From positions 1-43,352 of the forward strand of contig JBBDYH010000026.1 of the NCBI GenBank assembly GCA_040901795.1: a stretch of 43,352 bases of DNA, written 5' to 3'. A program made the translations under genes and the position numbers. Below the pieces are notes generated by a model that did not search any database, was not told the DNA's origin, and worked only from the letters and a program-made list of their open reading frames with translations. The stretch comes from JBBDYH01 sp040901795 (lineage in GTDB: Bacteria > Planctomycetota > Planctomycetia > Pirellulales > JALHPA01). This document shows positions 8,879-17,525 of the stretch, piece after piece (position 1 is the stretch's first letter; every line of letters starts with the position of its first letter).

Positions 8879-10159
8879 ATGTCTCGAACCAAAAGCCAAT
8901 CCGCTTTCGCCCGTGCGAAGCGCCTTATCCCCGGCGGCGTGAACAGTCCGGCGCGCGCGTTCGGAGCGGTGGGGGGCGAGCCGGTGTTTTTTGCGCGCGG
9001 CGAGGGGGCGTATCTGTGGGACCTCGATGGCAACCGGTATATCGACTACATCGGCTCATGGGGGCCGATGATTTTGGGGCATTGCCATCCTGCGGTCATC
9101 GCGGCACTCGAGGAAGTGATCCGCCGCGGGACAAGTTTTGGCGCGCCGACCGAGGCCGAAAGCGAACTGGCGGAGCTGATCATCGACGCGGTGCCGAGCG
9201 TCGAGAAGGTGCGGCTGGTCAACTCCGGCACCGAGGCGACGATGAGCGTCATTCGACTGGCGCGCGGATTCACGGGCCGAGAGGTGATCGTCAAGTATGC
9301 CGGCAACTATCATGGCCATGTCGATAGTCTGTTGGTGGCGGCGGGCAGCTCGGCGGCGACGCTCGGCGTGCCTAATTCGCCCGGCGTAACGGTTGGCACC
9401 ACGCAAGACACGCTGATCTTGCAGTACAACGACGTGGAGGGCTTGCACGAGGCGTTTGATCGGCATGGTTCACGAATCGCAGGTGTGATCCTGGAACCGG
9501 TTGTGGGGAACATGGGGCTGGTGGTGCCGTCGCGCGAATTTCTCAATGCGTTGCGAGAGCGAACACGAGATGCGGGCGTTCTGTTGATCTTTGACGAAGT
9601 AATGACGGGCTTTCGTGTGGCGTATGGAGGCGCGCAGTCGCTGTTTGGGATCACGCCGGATTTGACGACGCTCGGCAAGATCGTCGGCGGTGGTCTACCG
9701 GTGGGCGCCTTTGGCGGGCAGCGGGAGATCATGGACCATGTGCTGCCGGCCGGTAAAGTATTTCAGGCCGGGACGCTTTCGGGCAACCCGCTGGCGACCG
9801 CGGCCGGCATTGCCACGCTCAGAGAGCTGCGCGACCAGCCGCCGTATGAGCGGCTCGAAACGCTTTCGGCGCGGCTGGCGAAAGGGCTCGATGAGGCCGC
9901 CACCGCCGCGCGTGTTCCGCACACGGTCGCGCGCGTTGGCAGCATGATGACGTTGTTCTTCAACAGTGAGCCGGTGCTCGATTGGCCGATGGCGGCAAGG
10001 TGCGACACCAAGGCCTTTGCGCGGTACTTCTGGGGGCTATTGGATCGGGGCGTTTACATGCCGTGCAGCCAGTATGAGGCGCTGTTTGTTTCGGCGGCGC
10101 ACACGGAAGCGGATATAGACGCGACGATCGATGCGGCGCGCGAAGTGTTGGCAGTCTAA
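8879..10159 (+). CDS. hemL: Glutamate-1-semialdehyde 2,1-aminomutase
   Basis: A PLP-dependent class III aminotransferase-fold enzyme of 426 aa that converts glutamate-1-semialdehyde into 5-aminolevulinate, the substrate of the HemB encoded just upstream. The PLP lysine is K267 in LTTLGKIVGGGLPVGAFGG. Other family signatures are the N-terminal RLIPGGVNSPARAF, the NSGTEATMSVIRLARG cofactor-phosphate region, the YHGHVDSLL motif and the LIFDEVMTGFRVA block. Length is normal and the gene is intact up to the TAA at 10157. The start codon is the first ATG after the hemB palindromes; no strong ribosome binding site is visible. An assembly gap begins 21 bases after the stop. Confidence 0.97.
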   Translation: MSRTKSQSAFARAKRLIPGGVNSPARAFGAVGGEPVFFARGEGAYLWDLDGNRYIDYIGSWGPMILGHCHPAVIAALEEVIRRGTSFGAPTEAESELAELIIDAVPSVEKVRLVNSGTEATMSVIRLARGFTGREVIVKYAGNYHGHVDSLLVAAGSSAATLGVPNSPGVTVGTTQDTLILQYNDVEGLHEAFDRHGSRIAGVILEPVVGNMGLVVPSREFLNALRERTRDAGVLLIFDEVMTGFRVAYGGAQSLFGITPDLTTLGKIVGGGLPVGAFGGQREIMDHVLPAGKVFQAGTLSGNPLATAAGIATLRELRDQPPYERLETLSARLAKGLDEAATAARVPHTVARVGSMMTLFFNSEPVLDWPMAARCDTKAFARYFWGLLDRGVYMPCSQYEALFVSAAHTEADIDATIDAAREVLAV

Positions 10160-10180
10160 GGGGTCGGGAGTCGTCCGCCG

Positions 10181-10216
10181 NNNNNNNNNNCCCCCCCCCC
10201 CCCCCCCCCCCCCCCC
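10181..10216. other. Assembly gap: ten Ns followed by a run of 26 Cs
   Basis: Bases 10181-10190 are N and 10191-10216 are all C. The uninterrupted C run against the N block looks like a sequencing or scaffolding artefact rather than biology. Both flanking genes are complete, but their true distance and linkage are not established. Confidence 0.9.
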
Positions 10217-10237
10217 ACCCCGTTGGGTGGACCTGCA

Positions 10238-11497
10238 TCACCGTGCGCCGCCGTAATTGTCACGGGGCTGGCCTGGCCGGAGCGCGGAGTCCGGTCCGGC
10301 GGCTTCATCCGTCGTGACTTGCGGCCTTGGTACATCAAGCTCTGCGATCAACTCCACGACTTCGGTGACATTGCCAGCCGGGCCGCGGACGATCAGACGA
10401 TTGGTCCTCGCGTCTACCGCAACAACCACATCCGGGGCGCCGACTGCCAATTGAGTGAGCATGGTTGACAACTCGCTCGCCTTGGCGTGCTGGAGGAAAA
10501 CTAACTTTGTTTCTATGGGGCCGGGATTGGCCGCGGCAGGCCAAGTGGTAGTCAATGGATTGCGGTTTCCGTTCGACTGGTCGAGCGGTGAGCCGTGCGA
10601 GGCAGCTTTACCGCTCTGCTGCGATGCAGCGGTCTTGTGTACCGCGAAGTTCGTCACCAGCCAGCGCCCATCCTTGACTACGAGGGAAATAGTGAAACGT
10701 GCCCTTGTTTCACCATTGGCCGTGCTTTCGGCCGGCTGTGCCTCTTCGATACTGACTGTGGTATGCTTACGGACAAGGGTCTCCAGTCCGACACCTTGAA
10801 TGGCCCTGACCGTAAAGGACTCCGCACTGGCAAAACCCTTGAAGCTCTCCATCAATCGCTTGGAGGCCGCGATTGAACCGGGAACGGCAAGCTTCGCAGC
10901 CGCCTCGGTGTTGCCTTGCAGGACTGCCCTCGCGTATTCTTCAGCAATCGCAATTGCAGCATCATGCGATGACACATGCTTGTCCGGTTTTGCCGTTGCC
11001 TTGGCGACCAGGGATTCGGCCTCGGCGCGATAGTAGTCCACTGCCAGGCGAAGCACAACTTTGTCGGTCGCTTCTCCTTCCTTCGTGGAGGGATGTCTCG
11101 CGACGAGGTCCGCCAGTTCCGACATGCGGCGGAGATGTTGTTTGGCTTCGGGTGCGTCCGGGTTTTCGCCGAGTGCTTGCTCCGCCTTCATCCAGCGGAG
11201 CGACCAACGGTAGACCACCTCAGGATCGGTAACGGCGCCGGTTCGGTATGCGGCAAGGCTTTCTACGTAAGCTTCCTCCGCGGCGCGCATCAACTCGCGG
11301 TTCTTATCCGAGTTCTCGCGAGTTGGACGGCTGTCGTCAGACAGTGTCGCGGGAAGAGGCGGCTTGGGATCATGCGCGGATGTGCCCGCATCATCCACAG
11401 GTTGACCGATCGCCTCGGGAACGCCATGCGTAATGAAGACGGCGGTCAGAGCCACCATTGCTCCGGCCGCAATGAGGTAATGGTTTACGAACCGCAT
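10238..11497 (-). CDS. Exported protein with secretin N-like C-terminal domain
   Basis: A 419-aa protein of no family I can name as a whole. Residues 7-26 form a signal anchor or signal peptide. Residues 74-166 are helical and clearly related to the ectodomain of the kinase encoded just upstream (see the finding on the shared domain). Residues about 176-288 look like an NTF2/SnoaL-type alpha+beta domain ending VVKDGRWLVTNF. Residues 329-391 match the short secretin N/NolW type: KLVFLQHAKASELSTML, then VAVDARTNRLIVRG, then a V-E-x-I-x-x-L-D-V-P end. In true secretins that domain precedes the outer-membrane barrel, which is absent here. The start at 11497 has a good ribosome binding site (gaggag, about 6 bases upstream). 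The gene follows the sigma factor and kinase genes on the same strand and is probably part of their signalling unit. Confidence 0.72.
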   Translation of the reverse strand: MRFVNHYLIAAGAMVALTAVFITHGVPEAIGQPVDDAGTSAHDPKPPLPATLSDDSRPTRENSDKNRELMRAAEEAYVESLAAYRTGAVTDPEVVYRWSLRWMKAEQALGENPDAPEAKQHLRRMSELADLVARHPSTKEGEATDKVVLRLAVDYYRAEAESLVAKATAKPDKHVSSHDAAIAIAEEYARAVLQGNTEAAAKLAVPGSIAASKRLMESFKGFASAESFTVRAIQGVGLETLVRKHTTVSIEEAQPAESTANGETRARFTISLVVKDGRWLVTNFAVHKTAASQQSGKAASHGSPLDQSNGNRNPLTTTWPAAANPGPIETKLVFLQHAKASELSTMLTQLAVGAPDVVVAVDARTNRLIVRGPAGNVTEVVELIAELDVPRPQVTTDEAAGPDSALRPGQPRDNYGGAR

Positions 11498-11613
11498 GGT
11501 AAATCTCCTCTTCAAGGGATGGGGTTGCGACAATTCTTGGCAGAGGCCCGGAGGTCAACTGGCAGTAGCCCGGTCCGTGAGGACCAGGAAATCGTGTAAA
11601 ATCGATCATCCAA

Positions 11614-11736
11614 GGTCCGGAGGACCGGCACTAATCAACGCGGAATGGTGTCGGTCCTCGCGGACCTCAAAGGATCATTCATTGCGGTTATCCCCGACCT
11701 CACGGTCGGGGCTATTTCCTGTCGGTCCTCCGGACC
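11614..11736. repeat. Cluster of four short palindromes at the kinase 3' end
   Basis: Hairpins with 5- to 8-bp stems occur at 11614-11626 (ggtcc, gga, ggacc), 11653-11666, 11692-11711 (ccccgacc, tcac, ggtcgggg) and 11724-11736. The last two lie inside the final codons of the kinase gene and encode its C-terminal tail. The others lie between that gene and the next. Confidence 0.75.
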
Positions 11737-13477
11737 TTTGCTCCCGGACGACCTCTTCGGTAGCCATCAGCATCTCTAACTCAGCGTGCGTTCGGTAATA
11801 CCTTGCGGCAGCCTCGTAGTTCGGCCGGTGCTTGGCGATGATCTGTTCAAGCCGTTGCATGCGCTCAAGGTGTCGGCGGAGTGAGTCGTTTTCGCTGCGA
11901 TTCTGGTTTGAACCTTCGGCGTGCAGCAAGCGCAATGACCATTGATAGAGCGCCTCGGGGTCGTCGATCTCCCCTCGCTGGAAATGCTGCTCGAGCAATT
12001 CGTAGTCCGCTTCGGTGATTGACGGTTTCACGGTTGCTGCGACAGCGCGATTTTCGCTGCCCGTGAGGTCTTCCTTCGATTTTGTGGCGACGCCTACATC
12101 CGATCTTTCCGAAGTTCTCGCTTCCGCGCGCCGTACAGGATTCACGTCGCGGTTTGGATCGTCATTGGACGCCGCATTGCGGAACGGTCCCAAAATCATG
12201 GCCAGTGCCACGCAAGCTGCGAGCATGACACCTGCCAAGATTAATCGCGGTCTCGTCGGCCGCCATTTGCTCCGAGCCGGTCGCGGCTCTTCAAGTTCAA
12301 TCGGCAACGGAACAGACGAAGGATTCTGCACGTGTGCGAGGCAGCGCTGGAGCAGATCGGCGAGATCGGCCGCAGTAGCGAAGCGTTCTGCGGGGAATTT
12401 GGTGTGAAGGCGGGCAATGATCCGCACGAGCCAAGGTGGTACGTCGGCGTTGAGCTGCGCCAGTGGCGTGGGTTCTTCTTCGCAAATCCGCTTGAGGACG
12501 GCTATGGTGCTTTCCGCGCGAAAGGGGGGCCGGCCAGCGCACATCGCATACATCACGCTGCCCAGACTGAAGAGGTCGGCGCGGTGGTCCACGGTTTCGC
12601 CGCGGGCTTGCTCCGGGGACATATAGGCGGGCGTGCCGGCCAGCACGCCGGTGCGCGTCAGGCTGGCGTCGTCGATCGCGCGGGCCAGACCGAAGTCGGT
12701 AATCGCCACGCGCTCGATGCCTTGCTCCAGCAGGATGTTGGCTGGCTTGATATCGCGGTGGACGAGGCCCTGAGCATGCGCGGCGGCCAGGCCGGAGGCG
12801 ATTTGCGAGGCGATGCGGAGGACTTCGACCGGCGAGAGTGGTCCCACTTCATCCAGTCGGTGCTGTAAGGACTGGCCGGGCATGTAGGGCATGACCAGGT
12901 ACGGCAGGCCGCCCGCCTCGGCGACGGCATGAATGGCGATGACGTGATCGTGAGCCACCGCAGCGGCGGCCTGCGCTTCGCGGGCGAAGCGACGGCGGGC
13001 GGTGGCGCTGGTGGCCAGGTGCGGTGAAAGAACTTTGATCGCCACGGTACGCTGCAGCGCGCGGTCGTAGGCTTTCAGGACGAGCCCCATTCCGCCGTGG
13101 CCGATTAACCCCTTGATCTCATAGGGGCCCAGTCGGCCGAGCATTTCGGGGTCGTCGGTGGGAGCGAGGAAGTCGAGACGCGCTTCGGCTCCCGGCAATA
13201 ACGCGGCGAAATCCATTTCGTGGGTCTCGCCCGTGTGTACTAGCGGATTGGCGACCATCGACGCCCAGCCGGTGCGCGGCGAAGAGCAGTCCGGCGTGAG
13301 CAGGCGCCGCACGTCGTCCCATTCGGCGGCGCTGGCGGCCAAAGATTCGATTTGGTGTTGGCATTCACGGCAATTATCGAGGTGATTGATGATTTCGGTT
13401 TCGTCGTTTGTGGCGAGCTCGCCTGCGACGTAACGGCGGAGGCGAGCGGGGTCGCATCGGGAATTGTCACCGGGCAT
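11675..13477 (-). CDS. Zinc-finger (zf-HC2-like) / Ser-Thr kinase fusion with membrane helix
   Basis: A 600-aa protein in four parts. Residues 1-60 resemble the zf-HC2 domain of anti-sigma factors, with H32-x3-C36-x2-C39 (HLDNCRECQ). The kinase spans about 117-385: G126-H-G-G-M-G131, ATP-binding K148 (AIK), H240-R-D242-IKPAN, DFG and GTPAYMSPEQARG, so it should be active. One membrane helix lies at about 411-431 (LILAGVMLAACVALAMILG). The outer part (about 490-574) is a helical domain homologous to residues 74-166 of the next protein. The last 20 residues are encoded by palindromic repeats. The ECF sigma gene lies 84 bases upstream on the same strand. ECF factors linked to such kinases are known in Planctomycetes, and the zinc finger suggests direct control of the sigma factor. 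ATG 13477 is preferred; 13501 is also possible. Confidence 0.9.
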   Translation of the reverse strand: MPGDNSRCDPARLRRYVAGELATNDETEIINHLDNCRECQHQIESLAASAAEWDDVRRLLTPDCSSPRTGWASMVANPLVHTGETHEMDFAALLPGAEARLDFLAPTDDPEMLGRLGPYEIKGLIGHGGMGLVLKAYDRALQRTVAIKVLSPHLATSATARRRFAREAQAAAAVAHDHVIAIHAVAEAGGLPYLVMPYMPGQSLQHRLDEVGPLSPVEVLRIASQIASGLAAAHAQGLVHRDIKPANILLEQGIERVAITDFGLARAIDDASLTRTGVLAGTPAYMSPEQARGETVDHRADLFSLGSVMYAMCAGRPPFRAESTIAVLKRICEEEPTPLAQLNADVPPWLVRIIARLHTKFPAERFATAADLADLLQRCLAHVQNPSSVPLPIELEEPRPARSKWRPTRPRLILAGVMLAACVALAMILGPFRNAASNDDPNRDVNPVRRAEARTSERSDVGVATKSKEDLTGSENRAVAATVKPSITEADYELLEQHFQRGEIDDPEALYQWSLRLLHAEGSNQNRSENDSLRRHLERMQRLEQIIAKHRPNYEAAARYYRTHAELEMLMATEEVVREQRSGGPTGNSPDREVGDNRNE

Positions 13478-13561
13478 TTTAAGATGATCTATTGATTGCA
13501 TTCGGTTCGGCGACGTGTATCGGCGAGCGAGACCGCGACCGTTGTCGCAACAAGGGCGCCG

Positions 13562-14248
13562 CTACGGGGCTACGGGATCTTCACTCGCACCAGTCCGGGG
13601 GCTTGCGCCCCCGGCTACTGAATGTCGCCCCTCCGGGGCTTGTTGGTTGCCTTGCCAGTTTTCAATGGTTTGCCTGAGCCGGGCCATGATGCGGCTGCGC
13701 GCGGCGTAAACCGCGCCGATGCTCAAGCCCACCTTGTGCGCGGTGTCAGCAATGGACGCTCCTTCGACGCTGGTGCGCCAGAAGGCTTGCCAGGTGGTCG
13801 CGTGAAAATCGCCCCGGATTTGTTCGGCTGCCCAGCGGAATACTTCTCGTTTTTGCTCCAAGTCGAAGGCGGTGGCGTGCTCGTCAACGGCGGCAGGTTG
13901 CTCGGCCAAGAGGCGTTGAAAGTCGCTGCCGCCTGCGCCCTGTTGACCGGGGCGCCGGCGGGTGAGGTAATTGATCATCATGTTTCGTGCGATCGTCGAG
14001 ATCCAACCGCGGAACGAGCCCCCATGAAAATCAGGCGTTCCACGCTCGATCGCGCCGGCCACGGCAACCAGCGCGTCCTGCGTCAGCTCTTGTGCATCGG
14101 CGTTTTGCAGCCCGTGACCGCGAATCAGCCGGTAAATCAACGGCTGATAGATTGCCACAAACTCCCGCCAGGCTTGCTCGTTGCGGTCATCGTGCAGGCG
14201 GGCGAGCAACGTATGGCGGGTTTTGGGCGAATCGGTCATCCGCGGCAT
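13562..14248 (-). CDS. ECF-family RNA polymerase sigma factor
   Basis: A 228-aa sigma-70-family factor of the extracytoplasmic-function type. Region 2 lies at about residues 25-100, with the DAQELTQDAL helix (51-60) and FRGWISTIARNMMINYLTRRR-like core that contacts RNA polymerase and the -10 element. Region 4 lies at about 145-195, with the helix-turn-helix ASIADTAHKVGLSIGAVY contacting the -35 element. Regions 1.1 and 3 are missing, as expected for ECF factors. The start at 14248 is supported by ggag in a purine-rich stretch upstream. The final 25 residues (from about 204) are Gly/Pro/Ala-rich and encoded by palindromic repeats, so they are probably a dispensable tail. The gene precedes the zf-HC2/kinase fusion and should be its regulatory target. 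Confidence 0.93.
   Translation of the reverse strand: MPRMTDSPKTRHTLLARLHDDRNEQAWREFVAIYQPLIYRLIRGHGLQNADAQELTQDALVAVAGAIERGTPDFHGGSFRGWISTIARNMMINYLTRRRPGQQGAGGSDFQRLLAEQPAAVDEHATAFDLEQKREVFRWAAEQIRGDFHATTWQAFWRTSVEGASIADTAHKVGLSIGAVYAARSRIMARLRQTIENWQGNQQAPEGRHSVAGGASPRTGASEDPVAP
13595..13639. repeat. Palindromic repeats inside the sigma-factor 3' end
   Basis: An 8-bp stem (ccgggggc, ttgc, gcccccgg) at 13595-13614 and a 5-bp stem (gcccc, tcc, ggggc) at 13627-13639 lie within the last codons of the ECF gene. They resemble the intergenic repeats of this genome more than coding sequence. Confidence 0.7.
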
Positions 14249-14339
14249 CGAAAAGAGGCTCCGATCACAAGCCGACTACGAGATTAACACAGCACGGCCG
14301 AGATTCTGACGCGCCGTCGCAAGAAAAGTTGCAACTCAA

Positions 14340-14515
14340 CGCCGGAGGCGTTGCACTCCAATAGCCGGCGGGAACGCCGCCGGTTCGCATTGGAAACTCC
14401 CTAGCCGACCCCGAAGGGGTCAAACCGGCGCCAGGTTTGACCCCTTCGGGGTCACGGATTCGTTGTGGCCCTAAACCGGGAACGTCGCTCCCGGCTACTA
14501 GAGTTTGGCCCCTCC
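14340..14515. repeat. Cluster of palindromes upstream of the ECF sigma gene
   Basis: The 280-base gap between the 956-aa protein gene and the sigma gene consists largely of inverted repeats. The strongest is a perfect 20-bp inverted repeat at 14407-14426 and 14434-14453 (gaccccgaaggggtcaaacc with its complement, 7-base spacer). Others include gccggcggg...ccgccggt near 14360-14385 and gggaacg...gctcccggc near 14480-14496. Long inverted repeats without T tracts are not typical terminators. Confidence 0.7.
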
Positions 14516-14528
14516 GAACAAAAACACT

Positions 14529-17399
14529 TCAGGGCGAGGGCCGATGTTTGGCTTTGCCGTTTGAATCGCCGGCCGGTTCGGGCAGCTCTTCGGGCTGCGT
14601 TTTCGGTCCGACTGGCAGCTTTTCCGTAGACTTGTCAGATGGCTTGTCCGTTTCAGCGTTTTCTTGTTTTCCGCCGAACCAGTCGAGACCTTTGAAAGGG
14701 AAGGCCGGCAGGATGGATTCGCTAGCAGTTGCAGCCCCGGCAGTGGGCGCTGTGGCGGTAGGCGGTGCGCGCCTGTGCATGACCACGATAGCGTGAGCGC
14801 TCAGTTCTTGCGGCGTCAGGGCCGCGTCGAGCTCGGCTCCGCGCAGCCAGTCGAGCGGCGGCGTGGTGAACCCGCGCGGAACGGACGTGATCAGCCGGCT
14901 GGCATCGCGGTCCCAGCCGGTCGAGTACCACGTGGCCAAGCCACCGCGCGGCTCATCGAGCTTGAATTCTCCGCCCAAAGCACAGACGAGTTGGCCGCCC
15001 GCAAGGTCCTGAGCGACCGATTGGGCGTCTTGGGCCGCGACACCAAGCTGCGTGCTCAGGCGGTGCATGAAGCGGAGATTGCCGCCCGTGATCTGGCGTG
15101 CACGAAAATAGCCGTAGCCGTTGATCAGCGTAGCCAACTCCGAGCGATTCAGGTCGCCGAGCTGCAGCCAAAACTGCGCCGGCCGCTCGGCCTCGACGAT
15201 GCGAAACCGCGGCGTTACGTCGGCCAGTACATCAGGGTCGGTCGAGCCGGTGACGAACGGGCCGTCCGTCCGCTGCCAGAGCAACGCCGAGGGGCGGCCG
15301 AAGCCGTTGCGATCGACCGGCAAATCGTCCCGGAGGCCGAAGAAGGAAAACATCCCTGCACTGGGCCAACCGCCGAAATAGAACTTGAGATTGAGCATCG
15401 CTCGCAGGCCGCCGAGCATGTCGTCGGCGAATTTGAATGGAATGCCGGTGTCGAGCGCGCCCGCGTAAAGGTGAACTGGCTCCGGGCCGCGCCCGCGGGT
15501 GACGGCTTCGACGGTGGCCACATTGCCGCGAAGGGGCGCCAGGCGGTCGATCGACGGCGGGCCAACAAAGTTCATCAGCATCGAGTAATTGTCCGCGGCC
15601 AGTGGGGTCATGCGGACGTCGAGCGCTACTTGCTCGAACTGCGGCGCTTCTCCGGCGAACCGCTTGGCAGCGACGACGATGGGGTCGATGCGCTGCCAGC
15701 GCGCGGTGAGCGTGTCGGCAAATTGGCGATAATCACGCGTTTCGGCGACGGTCACCGTGTCGAAAGCGATATCGGGGACGGGTGTAAAACTGCCCGACCG
15801 CCCGCGAACGGAATCCACGACATCGCCGTTTTCGAGAACTATCAGGCGACTGCCGTCAGAGCGCTGGCCAATCTCGGGGGGTAAGAATCCGCCGCGGACG
15901 AGGTCATCGAGGGTATCGTGTGGGCGGCCCTCGTTGCTTGCCGCCAGCCGCGCCATCTTCACGAGGTCGATCTCTACAGTGGAACGGAGCCGGCGAGTGA
16001 TCTCGATGCGGTAGTGTGGGCTGAGGAGGTTTTCGAAGAACGCCGACGACATGTAGGCGAAGACGCTGTCTTCGCGCGCGATCGGCACTTCCGCCCGCGC
16101 CAGCCGGAACTCGGCCGATTTACCCAAGGCGCCTTGACCGGCGCCGGCCTCGTAAAACCGCTGCACGAGCGTGCGCGACGTGGTCACAAAATGGAAATCG
16201 CCGTCGACGGCATAGAAGGAGCGGATGCGGTTGTCGGGGGTCGAGAGGAAAGACACCTTGTGGCCTGCGACATCGATGCTCGTCTCTTCGGCGTCTTTGT
16301 TGGCCGCGAGCGCGGCGGTCCGCTGTGAGCGGATGTCGGCCGACAGGCCGAAGTTGTTGCGGGCTTGAAAGAGAATGCCCATTGCCGCGCCTTCGCGGAG
16401 AAACATATCCTGACCGACCAGTGCGACGTCGGCGATGACCTGTGGGCCGAGCAGTTCGGCCAGCGCGCTCTCTTTGAGTGCGAGCTGCTGTTCCTGGCGC
16501 GCATTGAGCTGGTAGTCGAGGCCACGCATGGCCACCAGGTTGCGCAGCTCACCGCCGAACTCCCTCAGCAGGCGGCTGAACCAAAGGTAGTTGGGAAAAT
16601 TGCCAAAGCGGACGTAAAAGCATTCCTCAGGCACGTGCAGAGCGATCGCTTCGATCTTCACGTCTTTGACATCAGGCGCGATGACTTCGGGAAAGGCGAT
16701 CGGCTTAGGCAGCGGGTTGTCGGCACCCGCCGCGCGGTTTGCTCCGGACATCACCTCGTCCTGCACCTTGAGGCGTATCGATTCGGTCCCCAGCAGCACG
16801 CCCAGCGACTGCTCAAGATCGGGCTGTGGGAAGAACCGGCGGTCGATTTGAGGCGGCGCAAGATCGAGACGCTGAGAGAGCATCGACAGGAGGTAGCCAT
16901 CGACGAGCTGTGGGTACTCGTTGGTCCGTGCGGCGCGGGCGGCCGCGTCGGTATATTGCTCCCACCACTGCGCGAGCAGGCGATCATGGGCACCGGGGTC
17001 GCGCCGAGGGACGACGCGCATTCGCACGGAGCTTGCCGCGAAGAGTTCGAGGTCGAGCGGCTCCTCGCCGGTGAAGAGGAAATGAACGGTGACGGTTTGC
17101 GGCCGGTTGAGGACTTCACGCAGAATGGCGCGGACCGGCTGAAAGTCAAAGGCTGCATAGAATACGCGGCCTTGTGCGTCGGTGAGGGTGAAATCTCGCT
17201 CGCCGAACAAACCGGGACGGGCGTCGGGGAGGCGGACGCTGAGGCGGCCTACGCCAAATGGGGCGCCGGCAATCGCTTCGGGCTCGGGAGGCAAGGCACG
17301 CCGGCCGCGGAAGAGTTGGGCATCGGCAGGAGCACCGATGAGAAAAGCGATCAGTGTGACTGGCAGCCAGACTGCGATCCGTCGAAGTTCGTGGAACAT
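14529..17399 (-). CDS. Large secreted protein of unknown function
   Basis: A 956-aa protein I do not recognise. Residues 1-27 are a clear signal peptide (WLPVTLIAFLIGAPADAQ). The mature part has no repeats or obvious catalytic motif. It contains a beta-rich N-terminal region, a central part with R-R-D-P-G and YLLSMLSQRL, a segment VSFLSTPDNRIRSFYAVDGD, and a C-terminal region RGAELDAALTPQELSAHAIVVMHRR. The last 60 residues are hydrophilic and rich in Pro, Lys and Glu, so disordered. The start at 17399 was chosen for the signal peptide and a ggagcg ribosome-binding-like sequence just upstream; a longer frame begins at 17501. It lies directly upstream of the ECF sigma gene on the same strand. 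It could be an envelope client or target of that sigma system, which is inference only. Confidence 0.8.
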   Translation of the reverse strand: MFHELRRIAVWLPVTLIAFLIGAPADAQLFRGRRALPPEPEAIAGAPFGVGRLSVRLPDARPGLFGERDFTLTDAQGRVFYAAFDFQPVRAILREVLNRPQTVTVHFLFTGEEPLDLELFAASSVRMRVVPRRDPGAHDRLLAQWWEQYTDAAARAARTNEYPQLVDGYLLSMLSQRLDLAPPQIDRRFFPQPDLEQSLGVLLGTESIRLKVQDEVMSGANRAAGADNPLPKPIAFPEVIAPDVKDVKIEAIALHVPEECFYVRFGNFPNYLWFSRLLREFGGELRNLVAMRGLDYQLNARQEQQLALKESALAELLGPQVIADVALVGQDMFLREGAAMGILFQARNNFGLSADIRSQRTAALAANKDAEETSIDVAGHKVSFLSTPDNRIRSFYAVDGDFHFVTTSRTLVQRFYEAGAGQGALGKSAEFRLARAEVPIAREDSVFAYMSSAFFENLLSPHYRIEITRRLRSTVEIDLVKMARLAASNEGRPHDTLDDLVRGGFLPPEIGQRSDGSRLIVLENGDVVDSVRGRSGSFTPVPDIAFDTVTVAETRDYRQFADTLTARWQRIDPIVVAAKRFAGEAPQFEQVALDVRMTPLAADNYSMLMNFVGPPSIDRLAPLRGNVATVEAVTRGRGPEPVHLYAGALDTGIPFKFADDMLGGLRAMLNLKFYFGGWPSAGMFSFFGLRDDLPVDRNGFGRPSALLWQRTDGPFVTGSTDPDVLADVTPRFRIVEAERPAQFWLQLGDLNRSELATLINGYGYFRARQITGGNLRFMHRLSTQLGVAAQDAQSVAQDLAGGQLVCALGGEFKLDEPRGGLATWYSTGWDRDASRLITSVPRGFTTPPLDWLRGAELDAALTPQELSAHAIVVMHRRAPPTATAPTAGAATASESILPAFPFKGLDWFGGKQENAETDKPSDKSTEKLPVGPKTQPEELPEPAGDSNGKAKHRPSP

Positions 17400-17474
17400 G
17401 GGGTACGCTCCGGGGATGGGGAACCGCCTATTATAGGGGTTGGGGGAGGCGAGGGCTGCGGTCGTCTTTGTAGA

Positions 17475-17513
17475 CCGCACACTCCGTGTGCGGAACGGCA
17501 CACAGAGTGTGCC
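17475..17513. repeat. Two palindromes between divergently placed repeats and the EEP gene
   Basis: Perfect stems ccgcacac/gtgtgcgg (17475-17493, loop tcc) and ggcacac/gtgtgcc (17497-17513, loop aga) sit just beyond the 3' end of the EEP hydrolase gene. They resemble other short hairpin repeats in the window and lack T tracts. Confidence 0.7.
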
Positions 17514-17525
17514 TACTACACTGAG

